The notes beneath the pieces are model-generated. The model made no database searches, had not been told where the DNA came from, and saw only the letters and a program-made list of their open reading frames with translations. The position numbers were made by a program, and so were the translations under genes. 64,000 nt of DNA. It comes from JALYUA01 sp039933215. Lineage in GTDB: Bacteria > Acidobacteriota > Thermoanaerobaculia > UBA5066 > Gp7-AA6. Where the stretch lies: NCBI GenBank assembly GCA_039933215.1, contig JBDTOO010000007.1, forward strand, positions 1 through 64,000, in the 5' to 3' direction. Positions 33,445-44,359 of the stretch are shown piece by piece. Each line of letters starts with the position of its first letter. Position 1 is the first letter of the stretch.

Positions 33445-34896
33445 CTAGTAGCGTCCGGGCAGACACCGGTGCAGGACGTCTAAGACCCGCTCCGGGGCGA
33501 GGCCGATCGCGAGCGTGCCGACGGCGCAGATCACGACCGCCGCTGTCAGGGCGTACGAGCCCGAGATCCGGACGGTCGTCCCTTCGGTGAAGAACATCGC
33601 GGCGGCGATCCGGAAGTAGTAGAAGAGCGACACCGCCGATGCGAGCACCGCGATGACGGCGAGCCAGGCGTACCCCGCGTCCATCGCCGCCGTGAAGAGG
33701 TAGTACTTGCCGATGAAGCCCGCCGTCGGTGGGATCCCCGCGAGCGACAGAAGGAAGACCAGCATCACGAGGGCCGCGGGCATGTTGCGGCGCGCCAGCC
33801 CGTTGAAATCCGCCACCGTCTCCGCGGCGTAGCCCTTCGTCTCGAGGAAGATCACGAGTCCGAATGCGCCGAAGTTCATCAGCGTGTAGGCGAGGAGATA
33901 GACGAGGACGCCCCACATTCCGAACTTCGTCTGGAAGCCGAGCACGCCCAGGAGCGCGTAGCCGGCGTGGGCGATCGAGGAGTAGGCGAACATCCGCTTC
34001 ACGTTCGTCTGCAAAAGGGCGGCGAGGTTGCCCCAGACCATCGTGGCCGCAGCGACGACCGCGACGATGAGCCCCCAGTCGGCGTGGAATTTCGGAAAAC
34101 CGACGTAGAAGATCCGGGCGAGGATCGCGTACGCGGCGACCTTCGGGCCGACCGAGAAGAAGGCGGTGACCGGCGTCGGGGCGCCCTCGTACACGTCGGG
34201 GGTCCAGAGGTGGAAAGGGACGGCGGCGATCTTGAAGAGGAGGCCCGCGAGCACGAGGATGATCCCGAGGAGCGTCGCGTTCGTCCGCGCCGCGCTCCCG
34301 TAGATCTGCGCGAGCTCCGCGAGGCCGAGCTTCCCGGCGGTCCCATAGACGAGCGACAACCCGTAGAGAAGAACGGCCGACGAGAAGGCCCCCAGGATGA
34401 AGTACTTCAGGGCGGCCTCGGTCGACTTGATCTCGCCCTTGAAATACCCGGCGAGCACGTAGGACGAGAGCGCCATGAGCTCGAGCGCCACGTAGATCGA
34501 GATCAGGTTGCTTCCGGAGACCATGAAGAACATGCCCACGCAGGTAAACAGCAGAAGGGCGTAGTACTCCCCACCCGGATACGGCGCGGCGCCGACGAAG
34601 CGCACGGATCCGAGCACGGTCAGGATGACCGAAAGGAGCACGAGGAACTTGAAGAAGAGCGCGAAGTTGTCGAGCACGAACATGCCCGAGAGGATGGGCC
34701 CCGCGGATCGCGCGGGGCTCGTGGCGACGAACGCGAGCAGCGCCGCCGTGATCCCGAGGAAGAGGACGGCGAGGAACGCGAGGAACTCCTCCTTCGCCTT
34801 TCCGAAGAAGACCGACAGAGCGAGGAGCAGGAGCCCCGCCGCCGTCAGGAAGAGCTCCGGCGAGAGCAGGAGCCAGTCGGTGGCCTGAAGCTTCAC
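33445..34896 (-). CDS. nuoN: NADH-quinone oxidoreductase subunit N
   Basis: A 483-residue antiporter-like proton-pumping subunit with 14 helices. Signatures include MALSSYVLAGYFKGEIKSTE (with Glu preceding), LKYFILGAFSSAVLLYGLSL, the channel Lys region LLFKIAAVPFHLWTPDVYEG, and FAYSSIAHAGYALLG. The GTG start at 34896 overlaps the nuoM stop by 4 nt; longer in-frame reading frames are antisense shadows. It is followed directly by atpZ. Confidence 0.97.
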   Translation of the reverse strand: MKLQATDWLLLSPELFLTAAGLLLLALSVFFGKAKEEFLAFLAVLFLGITAALLAFVATSPARSAGPILSGMFVLDNFALFFKFLVLLSVILTVLGSVRFVGAAPYPGGEYYALLLFTCVGMFFMVSGSNLISIYVALELMALSSYVLAGYFKGEIKSTEAALKYFILGAFSSAVLLYGLSLVYGTAGKLGLAELAQIYGSAARTNATLLGIILVLAGLLFKIAAVPFHLWTPDVYEGAPTPVTAFFSVGPKVAAYAILARIFYVGFPKFHADWGLIVAVVAAATMVWGNLAALLQTNVKRMFAYSSIAHAGYALLGVLGFQTKFGMWGVLVYLLAYTLMNFGAFGLVIFLETKGYAAETVADFNGLARRNMPAALVMLVFLLSLAGIPPTAGFIGKYYLFTAAMDAGYAWLAVIAVLASAVSLFYYFRIAAAMFFTEGTTVRISGSYALTAAVVICAVGTLAIGLAPERVLDVLHRCLPGRY

Positions 34897-36506
34897 CGCG
34901 AGGCCGCTTCCGCCGGCGCCGGGACGGCCGAGGAGGGCTCCGGCGCGGAGAGCGCGTAGGCCGGCGGAGTCATCGTTGCGCCGCCGACCGCGCGGACGAC
35001 GTTCTCGGCCGGCGTTCGAAGGACGTCGAAGAAGGGCTTCGGGTACAGGCCGATCCAGAACGCGAGCACGACGAGGGGTACCAGCGTCAGCTGCTCGCGA
35101 ACGGTCAGATCCGGAAGCTTCGCGTTGGCCGGGTTCGAGAGCTCGCCGAAGAAGACGCGCTGGTAAAGCCAGAGCAGATACGCGGCGCCGAGCACGATGC
35201 CCGTGCACGCGAACAGCGCCCACCAGAAGCTCTTCGCGAAAGCGCCCTGGAGGATCGCGAACTCCCCGATGAAGCCGTTCAAGAGAGGCAGCCCCATGGA
35301 GGAGAGGGCCATGATCAGGAAGTACGTCGCGTAGACGGGCATCTGCCGGGCGAGCCCGCCGTACTCCGCGATCATCCGGGTGTGCCGCCGCTCGTAGACC
35401 ACTCCGACGAGAAGGAAGAGCCCACCTGTCGAGATGCCGTGATTGATCATCTGAAGGACGCCGCCCTGGATGCCCGCCATGTTCAGGGCGAAAATGCCGA
35501 GCATGACGAAGCCGAGATGCGAGACGGAGGAGTACGCGATCAGCTTCTTCATGTCCTTCTGGACGAGAGTGACCATCGCGCCGTAGACGATCCCGAAGAT
35601 GGCGAGGAAGACCATCGTCCCGATCACCCACCTCGTCTGGACCGCGAGGGGAAACATCGGCAGCGAGAAACGGACGAAGCCGTACGTCCCCATCTTCAGG
35701 AGGACGGCGGCCAGGATGACGGAGCCGGCGGTCGGGGCCTCGGTGTGGGCGTCGGGAAGCCACGTGTGGAACGGGAACATCGGCACCTTGATCGCGAAGC
35801 CGAAGAAAAACGCGAAGAAGAGCCAGATCTGCAGGGAGGCCGGCATCCCGGCCGCGACCGCCGTCAGCTTCTCGATCGAGAACGTCGCGGCGTGGCCGAG
35901 CCCCTTGTAACCGAGGAATCCCGTCGTGTTGTAGAAGTAGAGGGCGATGATGCCGAGAAGCATCAGCACGGAGCCGGCGAGCGTGTAGAGGAAGAACTTG
36001 ATCGCCGCGTAGAGTCGCCGCTGACCTCCCCAGACGCCGATCAAGAAGTACATCGGCACGAGCATGATTTCCCAGAAGACGTAGAAGAGGAAGAAGTCCA
36101 GGCAGCAGAACGTCCCGATCATGAACGTCTGGAGGAGGAGGATCAGGACGTAGTACTCCTTCAGCCTCTCCGTGATCGCGGAGAACGAGCAGTACACGGC
36201 GATGAAGCCGATCAGTGTCGTCAGGAGGAGGAGGAGCAACGTGATCCCGTCGATCCCGAACCGGTACTCGACCCCGAGGGACGGGATCCAGGAGGCGTGC
36301 TCGACGAACTGATACCCCGCTTTGCCCCGCTGGAAGGCGAACCAGAGCGGGATCGAGACCGCGAAGTCGAGCGCCGCGACGAACGTCGCGAACGCCTTGA
36401 TCGCCCTCGCCTTCTCCTTCGGGATCAGGAAGATGATCGCGAGCGCCCCGACGAGCGGGATGTACGCGATGATCGAAAGGATCGGAATCTGTTCCAGCGT
36501 GTTCAT
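34893..36506 (-). CDS. nuoM: NADH-quinone oxidoreductase subunit M
   Basis: A 537-residue antiporter-like subunit. The glutamate in the LVPMYFLIGVWGG helix and key lysine helices (KVPMFPFHTWLPDAHTEAPT; KMGTYGFVRFSLPMFPLA; KKLIAYSSVSHLGFVMLG) are all present. It pumps ions in the membrane arm. The ATG has no strong Shine-Dalgarno sequence. It is separated from nuoL by 89 nt containing a heptamer array, while nuoN overlaps its stop (GTGA). Confidence 0.98.
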   Translation of the reverse strand: MNTLEQIPILSIIAYIPLVGALAIIFLIPKEKARAIKAFATFVAALDFAVSIPLWFAFQRGKAGYQFVEHASWIPSLGVEYRFGIDGITLLLLLLTTLIGFIAVYCSFSAITERLKEYYVLILLLQTFMIGTFCCLDFFLFYVFWEIMLVPMYFLIGVWGGQRRLYAAIKFFLYTLAGSVLMLLGIIALYFYNTTGFLGYKGLGHAATFSIEKLTAVAAGMPASLQIWLFFAFFFGFAIKVPMFPFHTWLPDAHTEAPTAGSVILAAVLLKMGTYGFVRFSLPMFPLAVQTRWVIGTMVFLAIFGIVYGAMVTLVQKDMKKLIAYSSVSHLGFVMLGIFALNMAGIQGGVLQMINHGISTGGLFLLVGVVYERRHTRMIAEYGGLARQMPVYATYFLIMALSSMGLPLLNGFIGEFAILQGAFAKSFWWALFACTGIVLGAAYLLWLYQRVFFGELSNPANAKLPDLTVREQLTLVPLVVLAFWIGLYPKPFFDVLRTPAENVVRAVGGATMTPPAYALSAPEPSSAVPAPAEAASR

Positions 36507-36571
36507 CGATCAGCTCTCAATTCTCTATTGGCCAAGAGGTCATCCCCGTTTTCTCTTCGGTCTCTCGTCTG

Positions 36572-36595
36572 CTGTCACCTGTCACCTGTCACCTG

Positions 36596-36602
<7 letters not shown>
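36572..36602. repeat. Heptamer tandem repeat (CTGTCAC)x4 covering the nuoL stop codon
   Basis: Four perfect CTGTCAC units plus part of a fifth. On the coding (minus) strand the units read GTGACAG. The TGA stop of nuoL (36598-36596) lies inside the first unit encountered. The same heptamer in both orientations occurs between nuoK and nuoJ. Confidence 0.8.
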
Positions 36603-38821
<2,219 letters not shown>

Positions 38822-38827
38822 GCGCCC

Positions 38828-39133
38828 TCAGCCCTTCATCGTGTTCGCCTCTTCGACGTTCAGCGTCTTGCGCTGCCGGAAGAGGGAAATGGTCAGAGCG
38901 AGCCCGACGGCGGCCTCGCCCGCGGCGATCGTGATGACGAAGATCGAGAACACCTGGCCGGTCAGGTCGGAGAGCCGCCGCGAGAACGCGACGAGGTTCA
39001 GATTCACGGCGTTCAACATCAGCTCGACGGACATCAGGACGGTCAGGAAGTTGCGGCGCACGAGCACGCCGAAGAACCCGATCGCAAAGAGCAGGAAGCT
39101 CGCAACGAGAAAGTGGTTGATGGTGATGGTCAC
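38828..39133 (-). CDS. nuoK: NADH-quinone oxidoreductase subunit K
   Basis: A 101-residue, three-helix subunit. Conserved Glu residues lie in LMSVELMLNAVNLNLVAFSR and ITIAAGEAAVGLALTISLFR. It is part of the E-channel and connects the quinone site to the pumps. NuoL begins 6 nt downstream. The 157-nt gap before it (towards nuoJ) is filled by a heptamer-repeat hairpin. Confidence 0.97.
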   Translation of the reverse strand: MTITINHFLVASFLLFAIGFFGVLVRRNFLTVLMSVELMLNAVNLNLVAFSRRLSDLTGQVFSIFVITIAAGEAAVGLALTISLFRQRKTLNVEEANTMKG

Positions 39134-39155
39134 TGGAACCGCTCGGGCGTAGGTT

Positions 39156-39290
39156 TCGGGTGACAGGTGACAGGTGACAGGTCACAGCAGATGCCGGACG
39201 GGATCGGGGCTAGTGTCACCTGACACCTGTCACCCGTAACCTGCCCAGATGCTGCTGTCACCTGACACCCGACACCTGACACCTGTCGCA
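39156..39290. repeat. Inverted heptamer-repeat region between nuoJ and nuoK
   Basis: Direct GTGACAG units (158-183 of this kb) face inverted units (214-287). A 12-bp perfect inverted pair GGGTGACAGGTG (39158-39169) and CACCTGTCACCC (39224-39235) would form a long hairpin in the transcript. Translations give strings like CHLSPVTCH, a common false-gene pattern. It nearly fills this gap, so the region holds no gene. Confidence 0.8.
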
Positions 39291-39863
39291 TCAGTCCACC
39301 CTCTCGACCGACCGCTTCCCGAGGACGACCGCGCCGATCATCGCGACGAGCAGGAACACCGAGGCGACCTCGAAGGGCAGCAGGTAGTCGCGGAAGAGCG
39401 CCCAGGAGACCGCTTCCGTGTTGCCCACCACCCGCGTCCCGATGACGCGAAAGGCGTCGGCCTTGCGGGCGATGTCGGGGAACTTCTCGGTGCCGAGAAT
39501 GTAGAGAAACGGGACCAGGAAGATGGGAAGGAAGAGGAGGGCCACGTCCCACTGATGCTGGAAGCGGGCGACGCCTGCCGACGTCCGCTGGTGCACGAGC
39601 ATGATCACGAAGAGAAAGAGCACCATGATGCCGCCCGCGTACACGAGGATCTGCACAGCTCCGATGAACTCGGCCTCCTCGAGGATGAAGATGCAGGCGA
39701 CGAGCAGGAACGATCCGAGCAGCCAGAGCGCCGAGTGAACGGGATTCTTCGCGAAGACGACCGCGATCGCGCTGCCGATCGCGAGGGCAGCGAAAATGAC
39801 GAAGAGCCAGCCGGCCGCCCCCGTCAGGAGCGCCGAGCCCGCCTCGACCGCCGGGCCGGTCAT
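39291..39863 (-). CDS. nuoJ: NADH-quinone oxidoreductase subunit J
   Basis: A 190-residue five-helix subunit. The pi-bulge helix region is AEFIGAVQILVYAGGIMVLF, and the N-terminal helix LFVIFAALAIGSAIAVVFAK precedes NPVHSALWLL, all family hallmarks. A soluble loop (AFRVIGTRVVGNTEAVSW) lies before the last helix. It starts 1 nt after the nuoI stop. Confidence 0.97.
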   Translation of the reverse strand: MTGPAVEAGSALLTGAAGWLFVIFAALAIGSAIAVVFAKNPVHSALWLLGSFLLVACIFILEEAEFIGAVQILVYAGGIMVLFLFVIMLVHQRTSAGVARFQHQWDVALLFLPIFLVPFLYILGTEKFPDIARKADAFRVIGTRVVGNTEAVSWALFRDYLLPFEVASVFLLVAMIGAVVLGKRSVERVD

Positions 39864-39864
39864 C

Positions 39865-40347
39865 TCAGCCCTGCTCCATGATCGTGAACGGCTTCACGTT
39901 GGGCGCGGCCTTCCAGTCGGTCAGCTTGCGGATGTCCAGGTACAGGGACTCGTCGCGGTCGTAGGACGCCATCTCGTAAGTCTTCGTGGTCAGCCAGATC
40001 GACTTTGGCGTCGTCGGGCACGCTTCCTCGCAGAGCTGGCAGAACATGCAGCGCTTCAGGTCCACGTCGAATCGGTCGAGGACCTTGACGGACTTCGCGG
40101 CCTCGTTCTTCTCGTTGTGCCAGTCGATGTAGATGATGTTGATGGGGCATTCGATTGCGCAGAGCGTGCACTTGATGCAGCGCTCCTCGTCCAGCCGGAA
40201 CATCCCCCGGAAGCGGTCGGACGGGACCTTCTTCTGTTCGGGATACTGGATCGTCAGCTTCTGCTTGAAGAAGTGGCGGCCCGTCACGCCGAGACCGTCG
40301 AAGAGGTCCAGCAGCGTCAGCTTGTCGAGCCATTTCTTGAGAGCCAT
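39865..40347 (-). CDS. nuoI: NADH-quinone oxidoreductase subunit I
   Basis: A 160-residue peripheral-arm subunit with two [4Fe-4S] clusters (N6a, N6b): CIKCTLCAIECPINII (about 57-72) and CMFCQLCEEACPTTPKSIW (about 98-116). Each has the CxxCxxCxxxCP pattern. The usual EAI after the second motif is changed to TPKSI. The N-terminus FKQKLTIQYPEQKKVPSDRF matches the family. It lies between nuoH and nuoJ. Confidence 0.98.
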   Translation of the reverse strand: MALKKWLDKLTLLDLFDGLGVTGRHFFKQKLTIQYPEQKKVPSDRFRGMFRLDEERCIKCTLCAIECPINIIYIDWHNEKNEAAKSVKVLDRFDVDLKRCMFCQLCEEACPTTPKSIWLTTKTYEMASYDRDESLYLDIRKLTDWKAAPNVKPFTIMEQG

Positions 40348-40356
40348 GGTGTTCCT

Positions 40357-41541
40357 TTACGCCGACTTCCGGGCGCTCGAGGGTGAAGAGACGAGCCGGT
40401 CGCGCCGGCCGAGCGCCTGGCGAAGCTTCGCGAGCGCGAAAAGCGCCGCGAACATCGCGCCGTAGATCCACGCGAGAGTGAAGAGTCCGTTCGTGCGGCC
40501 CGGCGTGAGCAGGATCGCCAGCGCGACCACCACGATGTTGCCGAGCGAGATCGGGATGAGCCACTTCCAACCGAGCGCCATGAGCTGGTCGAACCGGTAG
40601 CGCGGAAACGTCGATCGGAACCAGATGTAGGCGAAGAGGAACATGCCCACCTTCGCGAGAAACCAGAGAAACGGCGGGACCAAATGCAGGAACGAGAGCG
40701 CCCTGACGTGGGGAAAGGGCGGGAGCCAACCGCCGAAGAACACGGTCACGGCCACGCACGAAATGATGATCATTCCCGTGTACTCGCCCAGAAAGAAGAA
40801 CGCGAACTTGACGCCCGAGTACTCGGTGTTGAATCCGGAGACGAGCTCCGATTCCGCTTCCGGCAGGTCGAAGGGATTGCGGTTCGTCTCGGCCACCCCC
40901 GACACGAAGTACAGGAAGAACGAGACGAGGCCGGGGAACACGAACCAGAGGTGCATCCGGTCCTGCCGCTGGACGATCTCGACGAGAGAGAGCGAACGAG
41001 TCATGAGCAGGACGGCGACGAGCGAGAGCCCCATCGGGACTTCGTAGGAGACGAGCTGGGCGGCGGAGCGCAGGCCTCCCAGGAGCGAGTACTTGTTGTT
41101 CGAGGCCCAGCCGCCGAGGATGATCCCGTACACCCCGATCGACGTGATCGCGAGCAGGAAGAGCAGCCCGATGTTGATGTCCGCGACCCACAGCGGCGTC
41201 GCCACGCGGCGCGCGAACCGGACGGATGGCGCCATCGGGATCACGGCGAGGGCCGTCAGGGCCGGGATCACGGCGAGCACGGGAGCGATGAAGTGGACGA
41301 ACTTCTCCGCCCGAATGGGCGTCACGTCCTCCTTCGTCACCAGCTTCACGAGGTCGGCCAGCCCCTGGAGCGTCCCCTTCGGGCCGACGCGATTGGGCCC
41401 GAGGCGGACCTGCATGAAGGCCATGAACCGCCGCTCGGCGAGGACGATCACGAAACCCACGATCGCGGGCACGACGGCGACGACGAGCACGACCTTGATG
41501 TACGTCAGGACCATCGGCGTGAAGATCTTCGCCGGCGTCAC
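40357..41541 (-). CDS. nuoH: NADH-quinone oxidoreductase subunit H
   Basis: A 394-residue membrane subunit forming the quinone chamber. Motifs: ERRFMAFMQVRLGPNRVGPK, LQGLADLVKLVTKEDVTP, RSAAQLVSYEVPMGLSLV, and AETNRNPFDLPEAESELVSG followed by GFNTEYSGVKFAFFFLGEYT. All conserved acidic residues are present. GTG start. It stands 22 nt after nuoD. The missing nuoEFG genes would often lie at this point (between nuoD and nuoH). Confidence 0.98.
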   Translation of the reverse strand: MTPAKIFTPMVLTYIKVVLVVAVVPAIVGFVIVLAERRFMAFMQVRLGPNRVGPKGTLQGLADLVKLVTKEDVTPIRAEKFVHFIAPVLAVIPALTALAVIPMAPSVRFARRVATPLWVADINIGLLFLLAITSIGVYGIILGGWASNNKYSLLGGLRSAAQLVSYEVPMGLSLVAVLLMTRSLSLVEIVQRQDRMHLWFVFPGLVSFFLYFVSGVAETNRNPFDLPEAESELVSGFNTEYSGVKFAFFFLGEYTGMIIISCVAVTVFFGGWLPPFPHVRALSFLHLVPPFLWFLAKVGMFLFAYIWFRSTFPRYRFDQLMALGWKWLIPISLGNIVVVALAILLTPGRTNGLFTLAWIYGAMFAALFALAKLRQALGRRDRLVSSPSSARKSA

Positions 41542-41563
41542 GCAAGCACCTCCGAACGCTCCC

Positions 41564-42814
41564 TCACCGGTCGACCTCGCCGAGCACGATGTCGATCGTG
41601 CCGATCAGCGCGACGAGGTCGGAGATCAGGTGGCCCTTGGCGAGCTTCGGCAGCGCCTGGAGGTTGATGAAGGACGGCGGCCGGCAGTGCATGCGGTACG
41701 GCCGGTTCGTGCCGTTCGACACACAATAAAAGCCGAGCTCCCCCTTGGGCGACTCGATCGAGGCGTAGATCTCCTCCGCGGGAGGCTTGATGACCCGCGG
41801 CACCTTGCCGCGGATCTCCCCCGGCTCCAGCCGGTCGATGCACTGGCCGATGATGCGTGCGCACTGGCGCATCTCCTGGACACGCACGATGTAGCGGTCG
41901 TAGGTGTCCCCGCCCGTGCGCGTCGGGACGGCGAAGTCGAGCTCGTCGTAGCACTCATAGGGCTGCGCCCGGCGCAGGTCCCACTCGACGCCCGAGCCGC
42001 GCAGGATGGGACCCGTCAGGCCCCACTCGATGCATTCGGCCGCCGTCAGCACCCCGATGCCGACCGTGCGCTTCTTCCAGATGCGGTTGTCGGTCAGGAG
42101 CTGCTCGTAGTCGTCGATGCGGGCCGGCAGATCGTCGATGAACTCCATCAGCCGCTCGACCCACCCCGCCGTCAGGTCGAAGGGCAGGCCGCCGATCCGC
42201 ATGCAGTTCAGGGTCAGCCGCGCGCCGCAGTACTCCTCGAAGAAATCGAGGATCTGCTCGCGCTCGCGGAAGGCGTACCAGAACGGCGTCACCGCGCCGA
42301 GGTCGATCCCCGAGGTGCCGAGCCAGACGAGGTGCGAGGAGAGCCGCTGGAGCTCGTCCAGGATGATCCGGATGAGCTGCGCGCGGCGCGGGACCTCGAC
42401 GCCGATCAGCTTCTCGATCGCGAGGCAGTACGCGTGGTTGTTGGTCGCCGCCGCGATGTAGTCCATCCGATCGGTGTGCGGGATGCCCATCGGATACGTC
42501 TCGGTCTCGAAGAGCTTTTCCGTGCCGCGGTGGAGGTAGCCGACGTCGGGAATGGCTTCGAGGATCTTCTCCCCATCCACCTTCAGGATGATCCGCAGGA
42601 CGCCGTGTGTCGACGGGTGCTGCGGCCCGAAATTCAACTCCATCTCCTGGACGTCGAAGAGCGTGGGGGGCTCCGCGGCGACGGGGGCGGCGGCCGCGAC
42701 CGCGTCTCCGGCACCGACGCCCGAAAGCGGGCGCGGGACGCCCGCCGCGGCCGCGCGCTCCGCGAAATACGCCGCTTCGTCGCGCTCGGCCTGCGACAGC
42801 TTGTCGTCAGCCAC
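41564..42814 (-). CDS. nuoD: NADH-quinone oxidoreductase subunit D
   Basis: A 416-residue 49-kDa subunit related to NiFe hydrogenase large subunits; it forms the quinone site with NuoB. Key stretches: NFGPQHPSTHGVLRIILKVD, PDVGYLHRGTEKLFE, LSSHLVWLGTSGIDLGAVTP, ESPKGELGFYCVSNGTNRPY and LVALIGTIDIVLGEVDR. An extra N-terminal region of about 50 residues (Ala-rich) precedes the domain. NuoC is 18 nt upstream; the two are separate genes here, not fused. Confidence 0.98.
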   Translation of the reverse strand: MADDKLSQAERDEAAYFAERAAAAGVPRPLSGVGAGDAVAAAAPVAAEPPTLFDVQEMELNFGPQHPSTHGVLRIILKVDGEKILEAIPDVGYLHRGTEKLFETETYPMGIPHTDRMDYIAAATNNHAYCLAIEKLIGVEVPRRAQLIRIILDELQRLSSHLVWLGTSGIDLGAVTPFWYAFREREQILDFFEEYCGARLTLNCMRIGGLPFDLTAGWVERLMEFIDDLPARIDDYEQLLTDNRIWKKRTVGIGVLTAAECIEWGLTGPILRGSGVEWDLRRAQPYECYDELDFAVPTRTGGDTYDRYIVRVQEMRQCARIIGQCIDRLEPGEIRGKVPRVIKPPAEEIYASIESPKGELGFYCVSNGTNRPYRMHCRPPSFINLQALPKLAKGHLISDLVALIGTIDIVLGEVDR

Positions 42815-42832
42815 GCGCGCGCTCCCGTGCCG

Positions 42833-43450
42833 TCAAGAGACCACCTTCCGGTTCGGGTCGTCGGGCGACGGGCCGCCGCCCTCCGGCCACTCTTCCGGAT
42901 AGATCGCCGCTCCCGTCTCGATGCCCTCGAGCGGGAAGTCCTTCCGCAGGGGAAATCCCCGGAATCCCTCCCAGGTCAGGATCCGGCGCAGGTCCGGGTG
43001 CCCCGAGAAACGGATGCCGAACATGTCCCACGTCTCGCGCTCGCTCCAGTTCGCCGCGAGGTAGACGCCCGCGATCGAGGGGACGTCTTCGCCTTCGGCG
43101 GCGCCGCACTTCACGCGGATCCGGTCGTTCTTCGAGAAGGAGTAGAAGTGGTACACGACGTCGAACCGCGGCTGGCGGTCGCGCCAGTCGACGGCGGTCA
43201 CGTCCACGCAGTAGCCGAAGTCCTCCCGGTCCTTCAGGTGCCGGGCGACCTCGGGGATCTTTTCCCGCGCGACGGTCACCGTCACCTGTCCGGCGAAGCG
43301 CTTGGCCGAGAGCACCGACCCGGGGACTCCGGCGGAGAGCGACGCGACCCACGGATGCCCCGAAGCGTCCTCGGACGCGGGCTTTGGCTTCGCAGCCTCT
43401 CTGGGGCCGCCCCCGGCCGCGGCCGGGGGTGGTGTCGTCTCCTCGGCCAT
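42833..43450 (-). CDS. nuoC: NADH-quinone oxidoreductase subunit C
   Basis: A 205-residue peripheral subunit (30 kDa). The signature AANWSERETWDMFGIRFSGH is followed by RRILTWEGFRGFPLRKDFPL. Residues 1-40 are a Pro/Ala/Lys-rich extension (TPPPAAAGGGPREAAKPK) not needed for the fold. It ends 18 nt before nuoD and starts 10 nt after nuoB. Confidence 0.97.
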   Translation of the reverse strand: MAEETTPPPAAAGGGPREAAKPKPASEDASGHPWVASLSAGVPGSVLSAKRFAGQVTVTVAREKIPEVARHLKDREDFGYCVDVTAVDWRDRQPRFDVVYHFYSFSKNDRIRVKCGAAEGEDVPSIAGVYLAANWSERETWDMFGIRFSGHPDLRRILTWEGFRGFPLRKDFPLEGIETGAAIYPEEWPEGGGPSPDDPNRKVVS

Positions 43451-43460
43451 GGGCGCGGTC

Positions 43461-43946
43461 CTACGAGACCTTCCGGATGACTTTCATCCGGTCGATTTTC
43501 TTCTGGAGCGCCATGATCCCGTAGATCAGCGCCTCCGGCCTCGGCGGACAACCGGGCACGTACACGTCCACGGGGACGATCCGGTCGACGCCCTGGGTGA
43601 CCGCGTAGGTGCGGTAGGGGCCTCCGCAGGTGGCGCAGGAGCCCATCGCGATGACCCACTTGGGGTCCGGCATCTGGTCGTACAGGCGCTTGACGATGGG
43701 CGCCATCTTCTCGACGACCGTGCCGGCGACGATCATGAGGTCCGACTGGCGGGGAGTCCCGCGGAAAACCTCGGCGCCGAAGCGGGCGAGGTCGTGCCGG
43801 GCGTCCATCACGGCCATCATCTCGATCGCGCAGCAGGCGAGGCCGAACTGCATCGGCCAGATCGAGGAGCGGCGCGCCCAGTTGATGACGGAGTCGACCG
43901 TCGTCGTCAGGACGTTGTCCTCGAAGCGGTTGTCGACGATGCCCAT
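43461..43946 (-). CDS. nuoB: NADH-quinone oxidoreductase subunit B
   Basis: A 161-residue subunit carrying cluster N2, the last electron carrier before quinone. Cluster Cys: QFGLACCAIEMMA (two adjacent Cys), VIAMGSCATCGGPYRTYAV and YVPGCPPRPEALIYG. The ATG at 43946 (MGIVDNRFEDNVL) is preferred to a longer ORF because it gives the family N-terminus. It is 22 nt downstream of nuoA. Confidence 0.98.
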   Translation of the reverse strand: MGIVDNRFEDNVLTTTVDSVINWARRSSIWPMQFGLACCAIEMMAVMDARHDLARFGAEVFRGTPRQSDLMIVAGTVVEKMAPIVKRLYDQMPDPKWVIAMGSCATCGGPYRTYAVTQGVDRIVPVDVYVPGCPPRPEALIYGIMALQKKIDRMKVIRKVS

Positions 43947-43968
43947 GCGTCCGGCCGCCTTCCCTTCC

Positions 43969-44337
43969 CTATGCCCAGTCGAGCGCTTTGCGCTTCCAGA
44001 CGTAGAAATAACCCACAACGAGGATGACGAGGAATATCAGCATTTCGATCAGACCGAACAGACCGAGCCGGTGGAAGAGGACGGCCCACGGGAAGAGGAA
44101 GATCGTCTCGACGTCGAACACCACGAAAAGGACGGCGATCAGGAAGTAGCGCACCGAGAATCGGGTGTCGAAGGCGAGGCTCGTCGGCGCGATGCCGGAC
44201 TCGTAGGGCTCGAGCTTCGCGGGGTTCGGCCGCCGCGTCTGGATCGCCTTGGCGATGAAGATCGTCGCCAGCGGCAGAGCTGCCGCGAGCAGACCCATGA
44301 TGAGAATCGGAAAGTAGTCGGCCACCTGGGCGGCCAT
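43969..44337 (-). CDS. nuoA: NADH-quinone oxidoreductase subunit A
   Basis: A 122-residue three-helix subunit. The conserved acidic loop is KLEPYESGIAPTSLAFDTRF, followed by SVRYFLIAVLFVVFDVETIF and FPWAVLFHRLGLFGLIEMLI. It heads the nuo cluster. A TAGAAT box overlaps its ATG on the coding strand. MidA is the next gene upstream, 22 nt away on the same strand. Confidence 0.97.
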   Translation of the reverse strand: MAAQVADYFPILIMGLLAAALPLATIFIAKAIQTRRPNPAKLEPYESGIAPTSLAFDTRFSVRYFLIAVLFVVFDVETIFLFPWAVLFHRLGLFGLIEMLIFLVILVVGYFYVWKRKALDWA

Positions 44338-44359
44338 TCTATCGGAGCGAAAACAGGAA

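Noticed and set aside
33445..35763. nuoN with a long N-terminal extension into nuoM
   Set aside because: The extension is an out-of-frame reading of nuoM; GTG 34896 gives the family N-terminus.
39130..39552. ORFs ending in CDLSPVTCHPK-like strings
   Set aside because: They translate the CTGTCAC heptamer region and run antisense or out of frame with nuoJ and nuoK.
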